DNA of 38,086 nucleotides, taken from positions 11,355-49,440 of the forward strand of contig JALHDH010000015.1 in NCBI GenBank assembly GCA_022839105.1. The letters run 5' to 3'. A program made the translations under genes and the position numbers. A model generated the notes under the pieces. That model did no database searches. It was not told the origin of the DNA and saw nothing but the letters and a program-made list of their open reading frames with translations. The stretch is from a bacterium. Its GTDB lineage: Bacteria > Vulcanimicrobiota > Xenobia > Xenobiales > Xenobiaceae. Numbering within the stretch: position 1 is the stretch's first letter; each line of letters begins with the position of its first letter. Below, piece by piece: positions 1-8,828 of the stretch.

Positions 1-1314
1 ACCTTCGACGTGTCGATCCTGGAGATCGGCGAGGGCGTCTTCGAGGTGAAGGCCACCGCCGGGGACACCCGGCTCGGCGGCGACGATTGGGACCGCCGCA
101 TCATGGACTTCGTGGCCGACGAATTCAAGCGCGAGCACGGAATCGACCTGCGTCAGGACAAGATGGCCGCCCAGCGCCTGAAGGACGCCTCCGAGAAGGC
201 CAAGGTCGAGCTCTCCCAGGTCTTCCAGGCCAACATCAACCTGCCGTTCATCACCGCGGACGCCTCGGGGCCCAAGCACCTGGATGTGACCCTGACCCGG
301 GCGAAGTTCGAGGAGTTGACCCACGACCTCCTGGACCGCTGCAAGCAGCCCTGCCGGCGGGCGATGGAGGATTCCAAGCTGAGCAAGGGCGAGATCGATC
401 GGGTCCTGCTGGTCGGCGGTTCGACCCGTATGCCGCAGGTCTACGATTTCGTCCGCGAGTTCTTCGGCAAGGAACCCTCCAAGGACATCAACCCCGACGA
501 GTGCGTGGGCCTGGGGGCCGCGGTCCAGGGGGCCGTGCTCTCCGGCGAGGTCAAGGACGTGGTCCTGGTGGACGTCACGCCGCTCTCGCTTGGCGTCGAG
601 ACCCTGGGCGGAGTGATGACCCGGCTGATCGAGCGCAACACGGCCATTCCGACCAAGAAGAGCGAGACCTTCACCACCGCCGCGGACATGCAGACCCAGG
701 TCGAGATCCACGTGCTTCAGGGTGAGCGCGAGTTCGCCCGGGACAACAAGTCCCTGGGGCAGTTCAAGCTGACCGAGATCCCGCCGGCGCCGCGGGGGGT
801 TCCCCAAATCGAGGTGACCTTCGAGATCGACTCCAACGGCATCCTGAACGTGGCAGCCACCGACAAGGCCAGCGGCAAGAGCCAGAAGATCACGATCACC
901 GCTTCGACCAACCTGACCAAGGACGAGGTGGAGAAGATGGTTCGCGACGCCGACTCCCACGCCGCCGAGGACAAGAAGCGCCGCGAGGAGATCGAGCTTC
1001 GCAACCAGGCCGACAGCCTGGTCTATACCACCGAGAAGGCCCTGCGCGACGCCGGGGACAAGGTTCCCGCGGACCTCAAGGCCAGGATCGAAGCGGGTCG
1101 GGATCGGGTCAAGAAGGTCCTGGAGGCCTCCACCCTGGACCGGGCCGAACTGCAGTCGGCGATGGAGCAGCTTGCCCAGGCCGCCCAGGGGATCGGCGAG
1201 CACCTCTATGGCCAGGCCGGCTCGCCCGGTCCGTCGCCTGAAGGGGCCGGGGCTCCCTCTCAGGAGGGTCCGGTCGAGGGCGAGGTGGTGGACGCCGAGT
1301 ACGAGGTCAAGTAG
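1..1314 (+). CDS. dnaK: Chaperone DnaK (Hsp70), 3' part; 5' end outside window
   Basis: This is the last 437 residues of an Hsp70 chaperone, which binds unfolded polypeptides in an ATP-dependent cycle with DnaJ and GrpE. The reading frame is open from base 1, so the start lies upstream of the window. Visible are the end of the nucleotide-binding domain (LGGDDWD near the start, then VGGSTRMPQV), the linker VLVDVTPLSLGVETLGG, the substrate-binding beta domain (NTAIPTKKSETFTTA), the helical lid and a Gly/Pro-rich tail ending in the typical acidic EGEVVDAEYEVK. Nothing looks broken. No dnaJ or grpE follows; the next gene is convergent, and a strong hairpin lies directly downstream. The identification is secure from length and motifs. 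Confidence 0.97.
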   Translation, partial: TFDVSILEIGEGVFEVKATAGDTRLGGDDWDRRIMDFVADEFKREHGIDLRQDKMAAQRLKDASEKAKVELSQVFQANINLPFITADASGPKHLDVTLTRAKFEELTHDLLDRCKQPCRRAMEDSKLSKGEIDRVLLVGGSTRMPQVYDFVREFFGKEPSKDINPDECVGLGAAVQGAVLSGEVKDVVLVDVTPLSLGVETLGGVMTRLIERNTAIPTKKSETFTTAADMQTQVEIHVLQGEREFARDNKSLGQFKLTEIPPAPRGVPQIEVTFEIDSNGILNVAATDKASGKSQKITITASTNLTKDEVEKMVRDADSHAAEDKKRREEIELRNQADSLVYTTEKALRDAGDKVPADLKARIEAGRDRVKKVLEASTLDRAELQSAMEQLAQAAQGIGEHLYGQAGSPGPSPEGAGAPSQEGPVEGEVVDAEYEVK

Positions 1315-1335
1315 AAGGCCGGGTCCTGCCGGCCG

Positions 1336-1389
1336 ACCTCGAAATCGAAGAGCCCCCGGGTCCCCCCGGGGGCTCTTCGATTTCGAGGT
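1336..1389. terminator. Perfect 25-bp inverted repeat, bidirectional terminator
   Basis: The left arm 1336-1360 and right arm 1365-1389 are exact reverse complements around a 4-base loop (TCCC). The hairpin sits between the convergent stops of dnaK and the spermidine-synthase-like gene. No clear T-run follows on either strand, so it is a structural terminator or mRNA 3'-end protector rather than a textbook intrinsic terminator. Confidence 0.8.
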
Positions 1390-1416
1390 GTTCGCGGAAT
1401 CGCGGGGGAGCCTGTC

Positions 1417-3951
1417 CTATCGGTCGGAGCCCGGGGCCCGGCGCAACAGCCAGGCCTCGAGCTCGGGATCGCGATTGGCTCGGGCCGTCGCGGCCATGGA
1501 CGGGATCAGGAGGTGCTCGCGGGAATCCAGGTCGGTGCCTTGGGGAAGAAGACCTCGGCGGTGCTCCAGCAGGGCCTCGCGAAGACCCTGATCCTGGTCG
1601 GGGAGGTAGAGGTTCCGAGGCGCCTGGTACTCCAGCAGGGGGAGGTCGTCGGTGTTGAGCCGGGCCCCCGTCCACCAGCCCTGGAGATCCTCCAGGTCGC
1701 AGACGAAGCGCCCGTAGAAGGCCAGCGGATCGGAAACGCCCAGAGCCTGCAGATCCCTGCGGACTTCCGGCACCTCGCGCCAGACCTTCTCGAGATGCCC
1801 GGGCATCCGCGAGGCGGGGCCCTCCCCCCGCCACCCCACCAGCAGCAGATCCTTGGAGGCGCCCATCCAGACCTGCCCGTGCGGGAAGACCTCGGCGAAG
1901 GTGGCGATCACCATCTGCAGATCCTCCTGCTTCAGGGCGCGCAGGTGGATCCACTGGCACAGGATTCCGTCCGGATTCAGCCGGTCCCGGCACACCTCGT
2001 AGAACTCCCGGGTGTACAGGGAGGCGATTCCCGAGATCCAGGGATTGGAGGGCTCGATGCTCAGGACGTCATAGGGGGCGGATTCCATCAGGACGTTGCG
2101 TCCGTCGTTCAGGCGGAGGTGGACCTTGGGGTTTTTCAGGACCTGCCGGTTCCAGGGGCCGAAGAATCCGGCAGCCTGGACCATGGCCGGCTCGATCTCG
2201 GCGATGTCCAGAAGTTCCAGGCCGGGATGGAGGGTGAAGGCTCCGCCCGTGATGCCGCTGCCCAGGCCGACCACCAGGGCGCGCCGGGCCCCCGGGTGGG
2301 CCAGCATGGGCAGATGTCCCAGCATCGACTGGGTGGCCATGTCCGAGGGCACCGTCGAGGCGTCGGTCTTGCCGTTCACCCGCAGGTACAGGACCTCTCC
2401 GACCCGATGGACGCTGACGGTGCTGTTGGAGCCGTCCCGATAGAAGAGGATCTCGCCGGGAGCCTCGGGGGCCGCGATTCCAGCCTTTTCAAGAAGAGAG
2501 GCGTAGATCGCGGGGCCGCTGACCATGACCTGCTCGCGCCAGGGCGGAACGGCCAGGTTCAGGGCCAGGACCGCGAGGAGCGCGACCGCCATGCCCTTGC
2601 GCACCGGGCCGGTGGCGCCCAGCAGGGGCACCGCGGCAGCCACCAGGTTGATCCCCACGGCCAGGCGGATGCTGGTCTCCACTCCCAACCATGGGAGCAT
2701 GACCAGGCCGGTTCCTGCGGAGGCCAGGATCGAGCCCACCGTGTTGGCCGCGTAGATTTCGCCCAGGCGTTGGTAGCGAAGTCGGCTGCGGGTGCCCAGT
2801 CGGACCAGAAGCGGCAAGGACAGGCCCATCAGGAGCGCCGGAGCCAGGAGCGCCGGGGCGGCCAGGCCGAAGCCGGCGGCCAGGACCAGGGGAAAGGAGT
2901 CCCGGATGGAGGGGAAGACCGTCAGATAGAGTCGGGGCAGGATCGGGAAGTAGAGGAGCAGCGCAGTGACCGCCAGGGCCATCAACCCCTGGCAGGCCGA
3001 GAAGGCCGTGGCCGGGCCGAGCCGGGCCGGCAGCCGATCGACCAGGAGGCTTCCCAGGCCGATGCCGGCCAGGAAGAGGGTCAGGACGAGGCTGAAACTG
3101 TAGACCGAGGAGCCCAGGACCAGGGCCAGGGCGCGGGTGAAGGTGATCTCGTGGGCCATGGCGGCCATTCCCGAGAGCAGGGCCGCGATCAAGAGCCAGG
3201 GGTGCGCAAGGCACGGCCCGGAGTCCGCCTCGTGGGCTTCTTGCCCGGCTTCGGAGGCGGCCTGCGGGGGAGCGGCCTCGGGCAGGGAGGGCGGCCAGCG
3301 CACCGAGAGGACCGCCCCCAGAAGGCCGATCAGGACATTCCCTGAAGCGGCCAGGAACAGCGTCGTGCTCAGGCCCAGGGTGGGCAGGGCGACGAAGCCG
3401 GCCAGGCCGGCCCCGCTCATGGCGCCGATCGTGTTCAGGCCATACAGGAGCGGGAAGGAAGCCGCCAGGCTGCGATAGGAGGCCGCGGCGCGGCACATCA
3501 GGGGCAGGGTCGCGCCCATCGCGACGGTGGGAGGCAAGAGCACGGGCACGACCATGGCCGCCTTCCAGGTCAGCGGGACCCCTTCCGGGCCCGCCAGGCC
3601 GATCAGGCCCAGGTGCATGCGCTCGAAGAAGGTGGGGGTCAGGGCGGCATAGAGGCCCAGTGCGGCCTCCAGGACGGCGTACCAGAGCAGGGCCCGGCCC
3701 GGCTGGATCCGCTCGGTCAGGCGTCCTCCCAGTGCGCTGCCCAGGGCCAGCCCTCCCATGAAGACGGCCACGACCAGGCCGACTGCCGAGGTGGAGTTCC
3801 CCAGGATCAGGGTCAGGCTCCGGCTCCAGAGGACCTGGTAGACCAGGCTGAGAGCCCCCGAGAGGAAGAAGAGGACGTAGACCCAGAAGGCCGTTCCTTT
3901 CGAGGTGTGGTATCGGGACGGGTCAGGGGGGGAAGCGGGAATTCGGCTCAA
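1417..3951 (-). CDS. Membrane-anchored spermidine/spermine-synthase-like protein (fused MFS-like/methyltransferase-fold)
   Basis: The predicted 844-residue protein has an N-terminal multi-helix membrane region related to the 'fused MFS/spermidine synthase' family (first helix around VYVLFFLSGALSLVYQ, then repeated Gly-rich helices). A cytosolic Rossmann-fold spermidine-synthase-like domain follows, with the nucleotide loop VVGLGSGITGG, an acidic strand end (IAEIEPAMV) and YDVLSIEPSNPWISG. In true aminopropyltransferases the last motif carries a catalytic aspartate (D-S-T-D-P type). Here it reads EPSNP, so polyamine synthesis is doubtful and the substrate unknown. I chose TTG at 3951 because GGAGG lies 4 bases upstream and the first helix follows about 20 residues in. 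An in-frame ATG at 4101 is possible but would overlap the start of the divergent ATPase. The family assignment is good; the reaction is not known. Confidence 0.85.
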   Translation of the reverse strand: MSRIPASPPDPSRYHTSKGTAFWVYVLFFLSGALSLVYQVLWSRSLTLILGNSTSAVGLVVAVFMGGLALGSALGGRLTERIQPGRALLWYAVLEAALGLYAALTPTFFERMHLGLIGLAGPEGVPLTWKAAMVVPVLLPPTVAMGATLPLMCRAAASYRSLAASFPLLYGLNTIGAMSGAGLAGFVALPTLGLSTTLFLAASGNVLIGLLGAVLSVRWPPSLPEAAPPQAASEAGQEAHEADSGPCLAHPWLLIAALLSGMAAMAHEITFTRALALVLGSSVYSFSLVLTLFLAGIGLGSLLVDRLPARLGPATAFSACQGLMALAVTALLLYFPILPRLYLTVFPSIRDSFPLVLAAGFGLAAPALLAPALLMGLSLPLLVRLGTRSRLRYQRLGEIYAANTVGSILASAGTGLVMLPWLGVETSIRLAVGINLVAAAVPLLGATGPVRKGMAVALLAVLALNLAVPPWREQVMVSGPAIYASLLEKAGIAAPEAPGEILFYRDGSNSTVSVHRVGEVLYLRVNGKTDASTVPSDMATQSMLGHLPMLAHPGARRALVVGLGSGITGGAFTLHPGLELLDIAEIEPAMVQAAGFFGPWNRQVLKNPKVHLRLNDGRNVLMESAPYDVLSIEPSNPWISGIASLYTREFYEVCRDRLNPDGILCQWIHLRALKQEDLQMVIATFAEVFPHGQVWMGASKDLLLVGWRGEGPASRMPGHLEKVWREVPEVRRDLQALGVSDPLAFYGRFVCDLEDLQGWWTGARLNTDDLPLLEYQAPRNLYLPDQDQGLREALLEHRRGLLPQGTDLDSREHLLIPSMAATARANRDPELEAWLLRRAPGSDR

Positions 3952-4099
3952 GGGGCCTCCGGGCTTTCGGATGCGGGCGCGCCGACGTTCGCGGGCGAAT
4001 CCCACCCTCCTCTGCCGGATGGAGCGAACAGGTGGGAGAGCCCGCAGAGAAGTCGTGGAGAGGACAGGGATTCTGGGAAATCGATGGGAATGGGCGGGC

Positions 4100-6952
4100 A
4101 TGTCCTTGAAGCTGCCCTCCACCCCCCATGCCCTCTCCCCTGAGGAGTTGACCCGGCTTCTGGGGGTGGACCCGGAGGTCGGCCTGGGACTTCCAGAGGT
4201 TCGAGAACGCCGGGAGCGATTCGGCCCCAACGAACTCTCGGCGGCCGAGCCCATCTCGCCCCTCCGGATCCTGATCCGCCAGTTCCAGGACCTCATGGTG
4301 GGGATCCTGCTGGCGGCGGCGGCCATCTCGCTGGGAGCCTGGTCCCTGGAGGGGGCGCAGGGAGTTCCGGCCGACACCATCGTGATCGCCGCCATCGTGC
4401 TGCTCAACGCGGGGCTGGGCTTCGTCCAGGAGTTCCGGGCCGAAAAGACCGTCGAGGAACTGCGCCGCATGGCCTCGGTGCGCACCCGGGTCCGCCGGGC
4501 CGGCCAGGAGGCCAGCATCCTGCGCGAGGAGCTGGTTCCGGGGGATGTTGTCCTGTTGGAGGAGGGGGATCGCGTCCCGGCCGACCTGGTCCTGTTGCAG
4601 GCCCGCAGGTTGCGTGCGGACGAGAGCCTCCTGACCGGGGAATCGGTTCCCGTCAGCAAGCGCCCGGGACCGGTCCCCGCCGAGACCCCCGTCGATTCCA
4701 GGACCGGTTGCGTCTTTGCCGGCAGCACGTTGACCGCAGGGCAGGGGCTGGGGCTGGTGGTGGCGACCGGAAGCGCCACCCAACTGGGCGGGATCGCCAC
4801 CAGCCTGGCCAACACTACGCCGCCGCCGACCCCCCTTCAGCAGCGCCTGGACCAGCTCGGCCGCCAGATCGGGCTGGTGGTCCTGATCCTGAGCGTCCTG
4901 ATCGCCCTGACCCTGCTGGCCGTCGAGGGGCGCGTCAGCATGGCCGTGTTGCTGCGCGTCCTGATGTTCGCCGTGGCCCTGGCCGTGGCCGCGGTGCCGG
5001 AGGGATTGCCTGCCGTCCTGACCATCTCGCTCTCGGTGGGGGCTCGGCGCCTGGCCCGCCGCCGGGCCGTGGTCCGCAGGATGGCGGCGGTCGAGACCCT
5101 GGGCTCGGTGACCACCATCGTGACCGACAAGACCGGGACCCTGACCCACAACCAGATGACCGTCCAGCACGTCTGGTTCGACGGGCGGGATTTCCAGGTG
5201 ACCGGGCGAGGCTACGAGGCGGCCGGTGAGATTCCCGGTGCGCCCGCCCTGGAGGGAGGCTGGCGCGATTTCCTGGCGGCGGGCTGTCTGGCCAGCACGG
5301 CGGATCTCCAGGAACAACCCGGAGCGCCTCGTCGGGCCTTGGGGGATCCCACCGAGGCCGCCCTGCTGGTGCTGGCCGACAAGGCCGGCCTGGACTGGCG
5401 CGCCCTGCGCAGCGAGGAACCCGAGGTGGCCCTGGCTCCCTTCAGCTCCGAGCGGGCCCGGATGTCCTCCCTGCGCCAGGGAGCCGAGGGCCTGATCCTC
5501 TACGTCAAGGGCAGCCCTGAGCAGGTGCTGGGCCGTTCGAAGGCGATCTGGAAGGCGGGACGGGCGGTGCCCCTGGAAGCCGCCGAGCGGGAAGCCCTCC
5601 TGGAGGCGGAGACCCGACTGGCCGAGCAGGGACTCCGCACCCTGGCCCTGGCCTGCCGCGGGCCGATTCCGGGGCAGGCGGACGCGCCGGTCGCCGAGGA
5701 TTTCGAGGAGGAACTGGTCTTTCTGGGCCTGGCGGCCATGCACGACCCCGCCCGGGAAGCCGTGCCCGCTGCCATGAAGCGCTGCCGGAGCGCGGGGATC
5801 CGGGTCGTGATGCTGACCGGGGATCACCCCCGCACCGCCTGGACCATCGCCCGCTCGGTGGGGCTGGTGGAGGACTCCGGAACGCCCGGCTCCACCGTGC
5901 TGACCGGGCCGGAGATTTCCAGCATGCAGGACCCGGAACTCGACCGGGCCCTGGCCACCTGCCGGGTCTACGCGCGCGTCTCGCCTCAGGCCAAGCTCCG
6001 GATCGTCGAAAGGCTGCTGGCCCTGGGCGAGGTGGTGGCCATGACCGGCGACGGGGTGAACGACGCTCCGGCCTTGAAGAAGGTTCACGTCGGCATGGCC
6101 ATGGGCTCCGGCACCGCCGTGGCCATCGAGGCCAGCGAGGTGGTCCTGCTCGACGACGACTTCGCGACCATCGTGACCGCCATCGAGGGGGGACGTGGGG
6201 TCTTCACCAACGTCCAGAAGTTCATCGCCTTCCTCTTCAGCGGGAATCTCGGGGTGGTGCTGGCCATGTTCGCCGGGACGATCCTGGCCGGTCTCTACAG
6301 CCTGATGGACCACCGCGGGATCCTGCTCCCCCTGACCGCGGGGCAGATCCTGTGGATGAACCTGGTCACCGACGGCGCCCCGGCGGTGGCCTTCTCCCTG
6401 AGCAAGACCCGACCGGGGATGCTCCAGGAGCCGCCGCGACGGCCCGGCTCGCCCATCCTCTCGCCCGATCTGTGGCGTTTCCTGGGCGTGACCGGGATCT
6501 GGGTGGCCCTGCTCCTGCTGGTCGTCCTGGACGGCCTGTATGCCGGGGGAGTCCTGACCCTGCCCGGTTCCTGGGACCCCGCCGGAACGGGAACCTGGGC
6601 GGACGCCGACCGGGCTCGCAGCGCAGCCTTCTACGTCGTGGTCACCGCCCGCCTCTTCAATGCCATGAACTTCCAGCCCCTGCCCGGACCGCTCTTCTGC
6701 CGGGAGGCCTGGAGGGATCTGTACGTGCCGGCCGCCTGTCTGCTCTCCTGGGCCCTGACCTGGTTGCTTCTGGCCTGCGAGCCCCTGCGGGAGCTCTTCC
6801 ACCTGGTCCCCCTGTCCGGGATGGAACTGGGGGTCCTGACGTTGCTTGCTTCCAGCATCCTTCTGGTGGGCGAGGGATGGAAGCGCCTGGTCGGGGTGCG
6901 CCTGGCCCCGGCCGCCGGGGAAACCTCCAGGCCCCTGGCGAAGTCTGACTGA
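4100..6952 (+). CDS. P-type cation-transporting ATPase, Ca2+-type (P2)
   Basis: This 950-residue ion pump is driven by ATP hydrolysis through an aspartyl-phosphate. In order it has an N-terminal cation-ATPase domain, M1-M2, the actuator loop with TGES (179-182), M4 with PEGLP (300-304), the phosphorylation motif DKTGT (D343), a nucleotide-binding domain, the hinge TGDGVNDAP (about 650) and six C-terminal helices. M6 reads NLVTDGAPA (N754, D758), like SERCA. M5 reads SGNLGVV: the Asn is kept (N716) but the SERCA Glu ligand is Val (V719). By analogy this leaves only the site-II set (M4 Glu, M6 Asn/Asp), as in one-Ca2+ pumps of the PMCA/SPCA kind. Ca2+ is likely but Mn2+ or another cation is possible. 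The ATG at 4100 lacks a strong ribosome site; an in-frame ATG at 4019 is an alternative. The gene is divergent from the spermidine-synthase-like gene. Confidence 0.93.
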   Translation: MSLKLPSTPHALSPEELTRLLGVDPEVGLGLPEVRERRERFGPNELSAAEPISPLRILIRQFQDLMVGILLAAAAISLGAWSLEGAQGVPADTIVIAAIVLLNAGLGFVQEFRAEKTVEELRRMASVRTRVRRAGQEASILREELVPGDVVLLEEGDRVPADLVLLQARRLRADESLLTGESVPVSKRPGPVPAETPVDSRTGCVFAGSTLTAGQGLGLVVATGSATQLGGIATSLANTTPPPTPLQQRLDQLGRQIGLVVLILSVLIALTLLAVEGRVSMAVLLRVLMFAVALAVAAVPEGLPAVLTISLSVGARRLARRRAVVRRMAAVETLGSVTTIVTDKTGTLTHNQMTVQHVWFDGRDFQVTGRGYEAAGEIPGAPALEGGWRDFLAAGCLASTADLQEQPGAPRRALGDPTEAALLVLADKAGLDWRALRSEEPEVALAPFSSERARMSSLRQGAEGLILYVKGSPEQVLGRSKAIWKAGRAVPLEAAEREALLEAETRLAEQGLRTLALACRGPIPGQADAPVAEDFEEELVFLGLAAMHDPAREAVPAAMKRCRSAGIRVVMLTGDHPRTAWTIARSVGLVEDSGTPGSTVLTGPEISSMQDPELDRALATCRVYARVSPQAKLRIVERLLALGEVVAMTGDGVNDAPALKKVHVGMAMGSGTAVAIEASEVVLLDDDFATIVTAIEGGRGVFTNVQKFIAFLFSGNLGVVLAMFAGTILAGLYSLMDHRGILLPLTAGQILWMNLVTDGAPAVAFSLSKTRPGMLQEPPRRPGSPILSPDLWRFLGVTGIWVALLLLVVLDGLYAGGVLTLPGSWDPAGTGTWADADRARSAAFYVVVTARLFNAMNFQPLPGPLFCREAWRDLYVPAACLLSWALTWLLLACEPLRELFHLVPLSGMELGVLTLLASSILLVGEGWKRLVGVRLAPAAGETSRPLAKSD

Positions 6953-6978
6953 ACACAGTCCTTGGGCCCGGAGGACCC

Positions 6979-7773
6979 GTGAAGATGCCCCTGCGCTCCA
7001 CTCGACCCACCATGCTGACGCTGCTCCTCTTCCTGGCCATCAGCCTGCCGGCCCTGGCCAGCCTGATCTCCCAGGAACAGGAGATCCAGATCGGCCGGGA
7101 AGGGGCGAGCCGATTGGAGCAGCGCTATCGCCTGGTGGCCGATCCCGCCGTCCAGGAGAGGGTCCGCCGCATCGGCCAGGCCCTGGCCGCCCAGGGCTCC
7201 CGGGGGATCGCCTATCAGTTCAAGGTGATCGACGTGGCGGACCTCAACGCCCTGGCCTTTCCAGGAGGCTTCATCTACGCCACCCGAGGCCTGATGGAGG
7301 CCATGCCCGACGGGGAGCTGGCCTTCGTGATGGGCCACGAGGTCGCCCATGTCGAGAAGCGCCACTCGGTCCAGCAGATGGAGGCGCAGATCTACACCCA
7401 GGTCGGGGTCGGAGCCCTGATCTCGATCCTGGGGGGAGGTCAGGACAAGAGGGGGACCATGAACACGGTCCAGGTGGCCAATGCCATCCTCAGCAGCCGC
7501 TATAGCCAGGAGGCCGAGCGCGAGGCGGATCGCGAAGGCATGAGGCTGATGGGGCTGGCCGGCTTCGATCCCCAGGGTGCCGTGGCGGCCCTGGAGACCC
7601 TCAAGAGGCACGATGGGGGTCGGGAGGTTCCGGGCTTCCTCAATTCGCTCCTGGGCTCCCACCCCTTGACTTCCGAGCGGATCCAGGCCGCGCGGGAGCT
7701 GGCTCCCCAGGTGCCCTACCACCGCTCTCAGGCTCCGGCCCAGCCCGCTCCCTGGTTCACGCCCGTCCCCTGA
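6979..7773 (+). CDS. Exported M48-family zinc metalloprotease
   Basis: This 264-residue protein has an N-terminal signal sequence (hydrophobic stretch about residues 12-28, ALAS cleavage region) followed by a peptidase M48 domain. The zinc motif HEVAH is at 120-124, the third ligand lies in the downstream EREAD helix near residue 180, and the family signature SHPLTSERI lies near 227. It resembles periplasmic quality-control or lipoprotein-associated peptidases of the YggG/LoiP or BepA core type, but lacks the TPR tail of BepA. The GTG start at 6979 is preceded by GGAGG four bases away. It begins 26 bases after the ATPase stop and could be co-transcribed with it. Family confident, substrate unknown. 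Confidence 0.93.
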   Translation: MKMPLRSTRPTMLTLLLFLAISLPALASLISQEQEIQIGREGASRLEQRYRLVADPAVQERVRRIGQALAAQGSRGIAYQFKVIDVADLNALAFPGGFIYATRGLMEAMPDGELAFVMGHEVAHVEKRHSVQQMEAQIYTQVGVGALISILGGGQDKRGTMNTVQVANAILSSRYSQEAEREADREGMRLMGLAGFDPQGAVAALETLKRHDGGREVPGFLNSLLGSHPLTSERIQAARELAPQVPYHRSQAPAQPAPWFTPVP

Positions 7774-7791
7774 AGCCGGGGTGGCTTCAGG
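7769..7791. terminator. Convergent hairpin containing both stop codons
   Basis: A 9-bp perfect stem (CCTGAAGCC / GGCTTCAGG) has a 5-base loop. The TGA of the M48 gene (7771-7773) lies in the left arm and the stop of the minus-strand UspA gene (7787-7789) lies in the right arm, so one hairpin serves both transcripts. Confidence 0.65.
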
Positions 7792-8815
7792 AGGAGGCCG
7801 GGCCGCGGACCAGCTCGGTGGCCTTGGGGCCCTTGAGGATCAGGACCGGTCGATCGGCCCGGCGGACCACCACCCGGGCCGTGCTGCCCAGGGGAATGCC
7901 CACCACCGTGCAGCGCCCCCGGCTGCCCATGACCACCAGATCCACGTCCTGGCGTTCGGCCTGTTCGACGATCACTTTGGAGGCCGGACCGCCGTCCACC
8001 AGGCATTCGCAGGGCACGGGGACCAGGCGATCGCGCAGGGCCTCGAGCTGGGCCTTGGCCACCTTCAGGCGCCGCGCCTCGCGCTCCGGGCGTCCCCGTC
8101 CTCCCGACCGTTCCTCCAGGACATGCAGCAGGATCATCCTGGCCCCATAGTGGCGCGCCAGGGCGACGCCGACCACCACGGCCTCCTCCGCCCGGCGGGA
8201 GAAGTCCACCGGAACCAGCACCGAGCCCAGCTCGATGACATGGGTCTGCCGCCCGTGCCGGGCCTCCCGTCTCTTCCTGGCGGCCGCGCGGGAGGCGGCC
8301 ACCAGCTCGCGATCCAGCTTCTCGAAGAAGAAGTCGTCCGGACTCTTCGGGATCTGGCGGAGCTCCGGGCCTCGGACCTCGGCCAGGTCGGGGAACGCCA
8401 CGTGGGGCTCTTCGACCTCCCGGACCAGCGTCCGTTGTGGCTTGATGGTCAGGATCGCGCAGGGGATGCGGGTGATGACCCGTTCGGTCACGCTGCCCAG
8501 GACCTGGCGATCGGTGCCGCGCCAGGCGTGGGTGGTGACGACCATCAGGGCCCGGTCCAGGCTGCTGGCCAGGTCGAAGAGGAATTCCACCGGCGAGGCC
8601 ACGGCAATCCTGGTGCGGTAGGGAAGCGGGGCCAGTCGCCGGCCGATCTCCAGCAGCTTCCGGCGGGCCACCTCCATGTCGCAGTCATAGGGACACGCGT
8701 GAGCCAGGACGATCTCGGCTCCATGTTCGCGGGCCAGCTCCCAGGCCACCGGGATGGCGTGCAGCGAGAATTCCGAGAAGTCCGTGGGCACCAGGAGGGT
8801 CTTCACTTCGAGCAT
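7787..8815 (-). CDS. Tandem universal stress protein (two UspA domains)
   Basis: The 342-residue cytosolic protein has two Usp domains: about residues 1-125 (start KTLLVPTDFSEFS) and about 195-330 (start GSVLVPVDFSRRA). The second carries a clean ATP-binding loop of the G-x2-G-x9-G-S type (GSRGRCTVVGIPLGSTA). The first has a partly changed version (HAWRGTDRQVLGS). A charged linker of about 70 residues rich in Phe, Arg and Lys separates them. Usp proteins bind ATP or AMP and modulate stress responses; the partner is unknown. The ATG at 8815 has an AGGAG about ten bases upstream. It starts 13 bases after the cofH stop and is probably the third gene of that transcript. Confidence 0.92.
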   Translation of the reverse strand: MLEVKTLLVPTDFSEFSLHAIPVAWELAREHGAEIVLAHACPYDCDMEVARRKLLEIGRRLAPLPYRTRIAVASPVEFLFDLASSLDRALMVVTTHAWRGTDRQVLGSVTERVITRIPCAILTIKPQRTLVREVEEPHVAFPDLAEVRGPELRQIPKSPDDFFFEKLDRELVAASRAAARKRREARHGRQTHVIELGSVLVPVDFSRRAEEAVVVGVALARHYGARMILLHVLEERSGGRGRPEREARRLKVAKAQLEALRDRLVPVPCECLVDGGPASKVIVEQAERQDVDLVVMGSRGRCTVVGIPLGSTARVVVRRADRPVLILKGPKATELVRGPASS

Positions 8816-8828
8816 GGCCGCCTGCTCC

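Noticed and set aside
3952..4815. Upstream extension of the spermidine-synthase-like frame toward 4815
   Set aside because: It lies opposite the N-terminal coding part of the P-type ATPase, has Ser/Arg/Thr-rich noise and no domain; TTG at 3951 with GGAGG is better supported.
3923..6802. Long minus-strand open frame opposite the P-type ATPase
   Set aside because: Low-complexity Gln/Gly/His/Pro-rich translation with no domain; a shadow of the ATPase gene.
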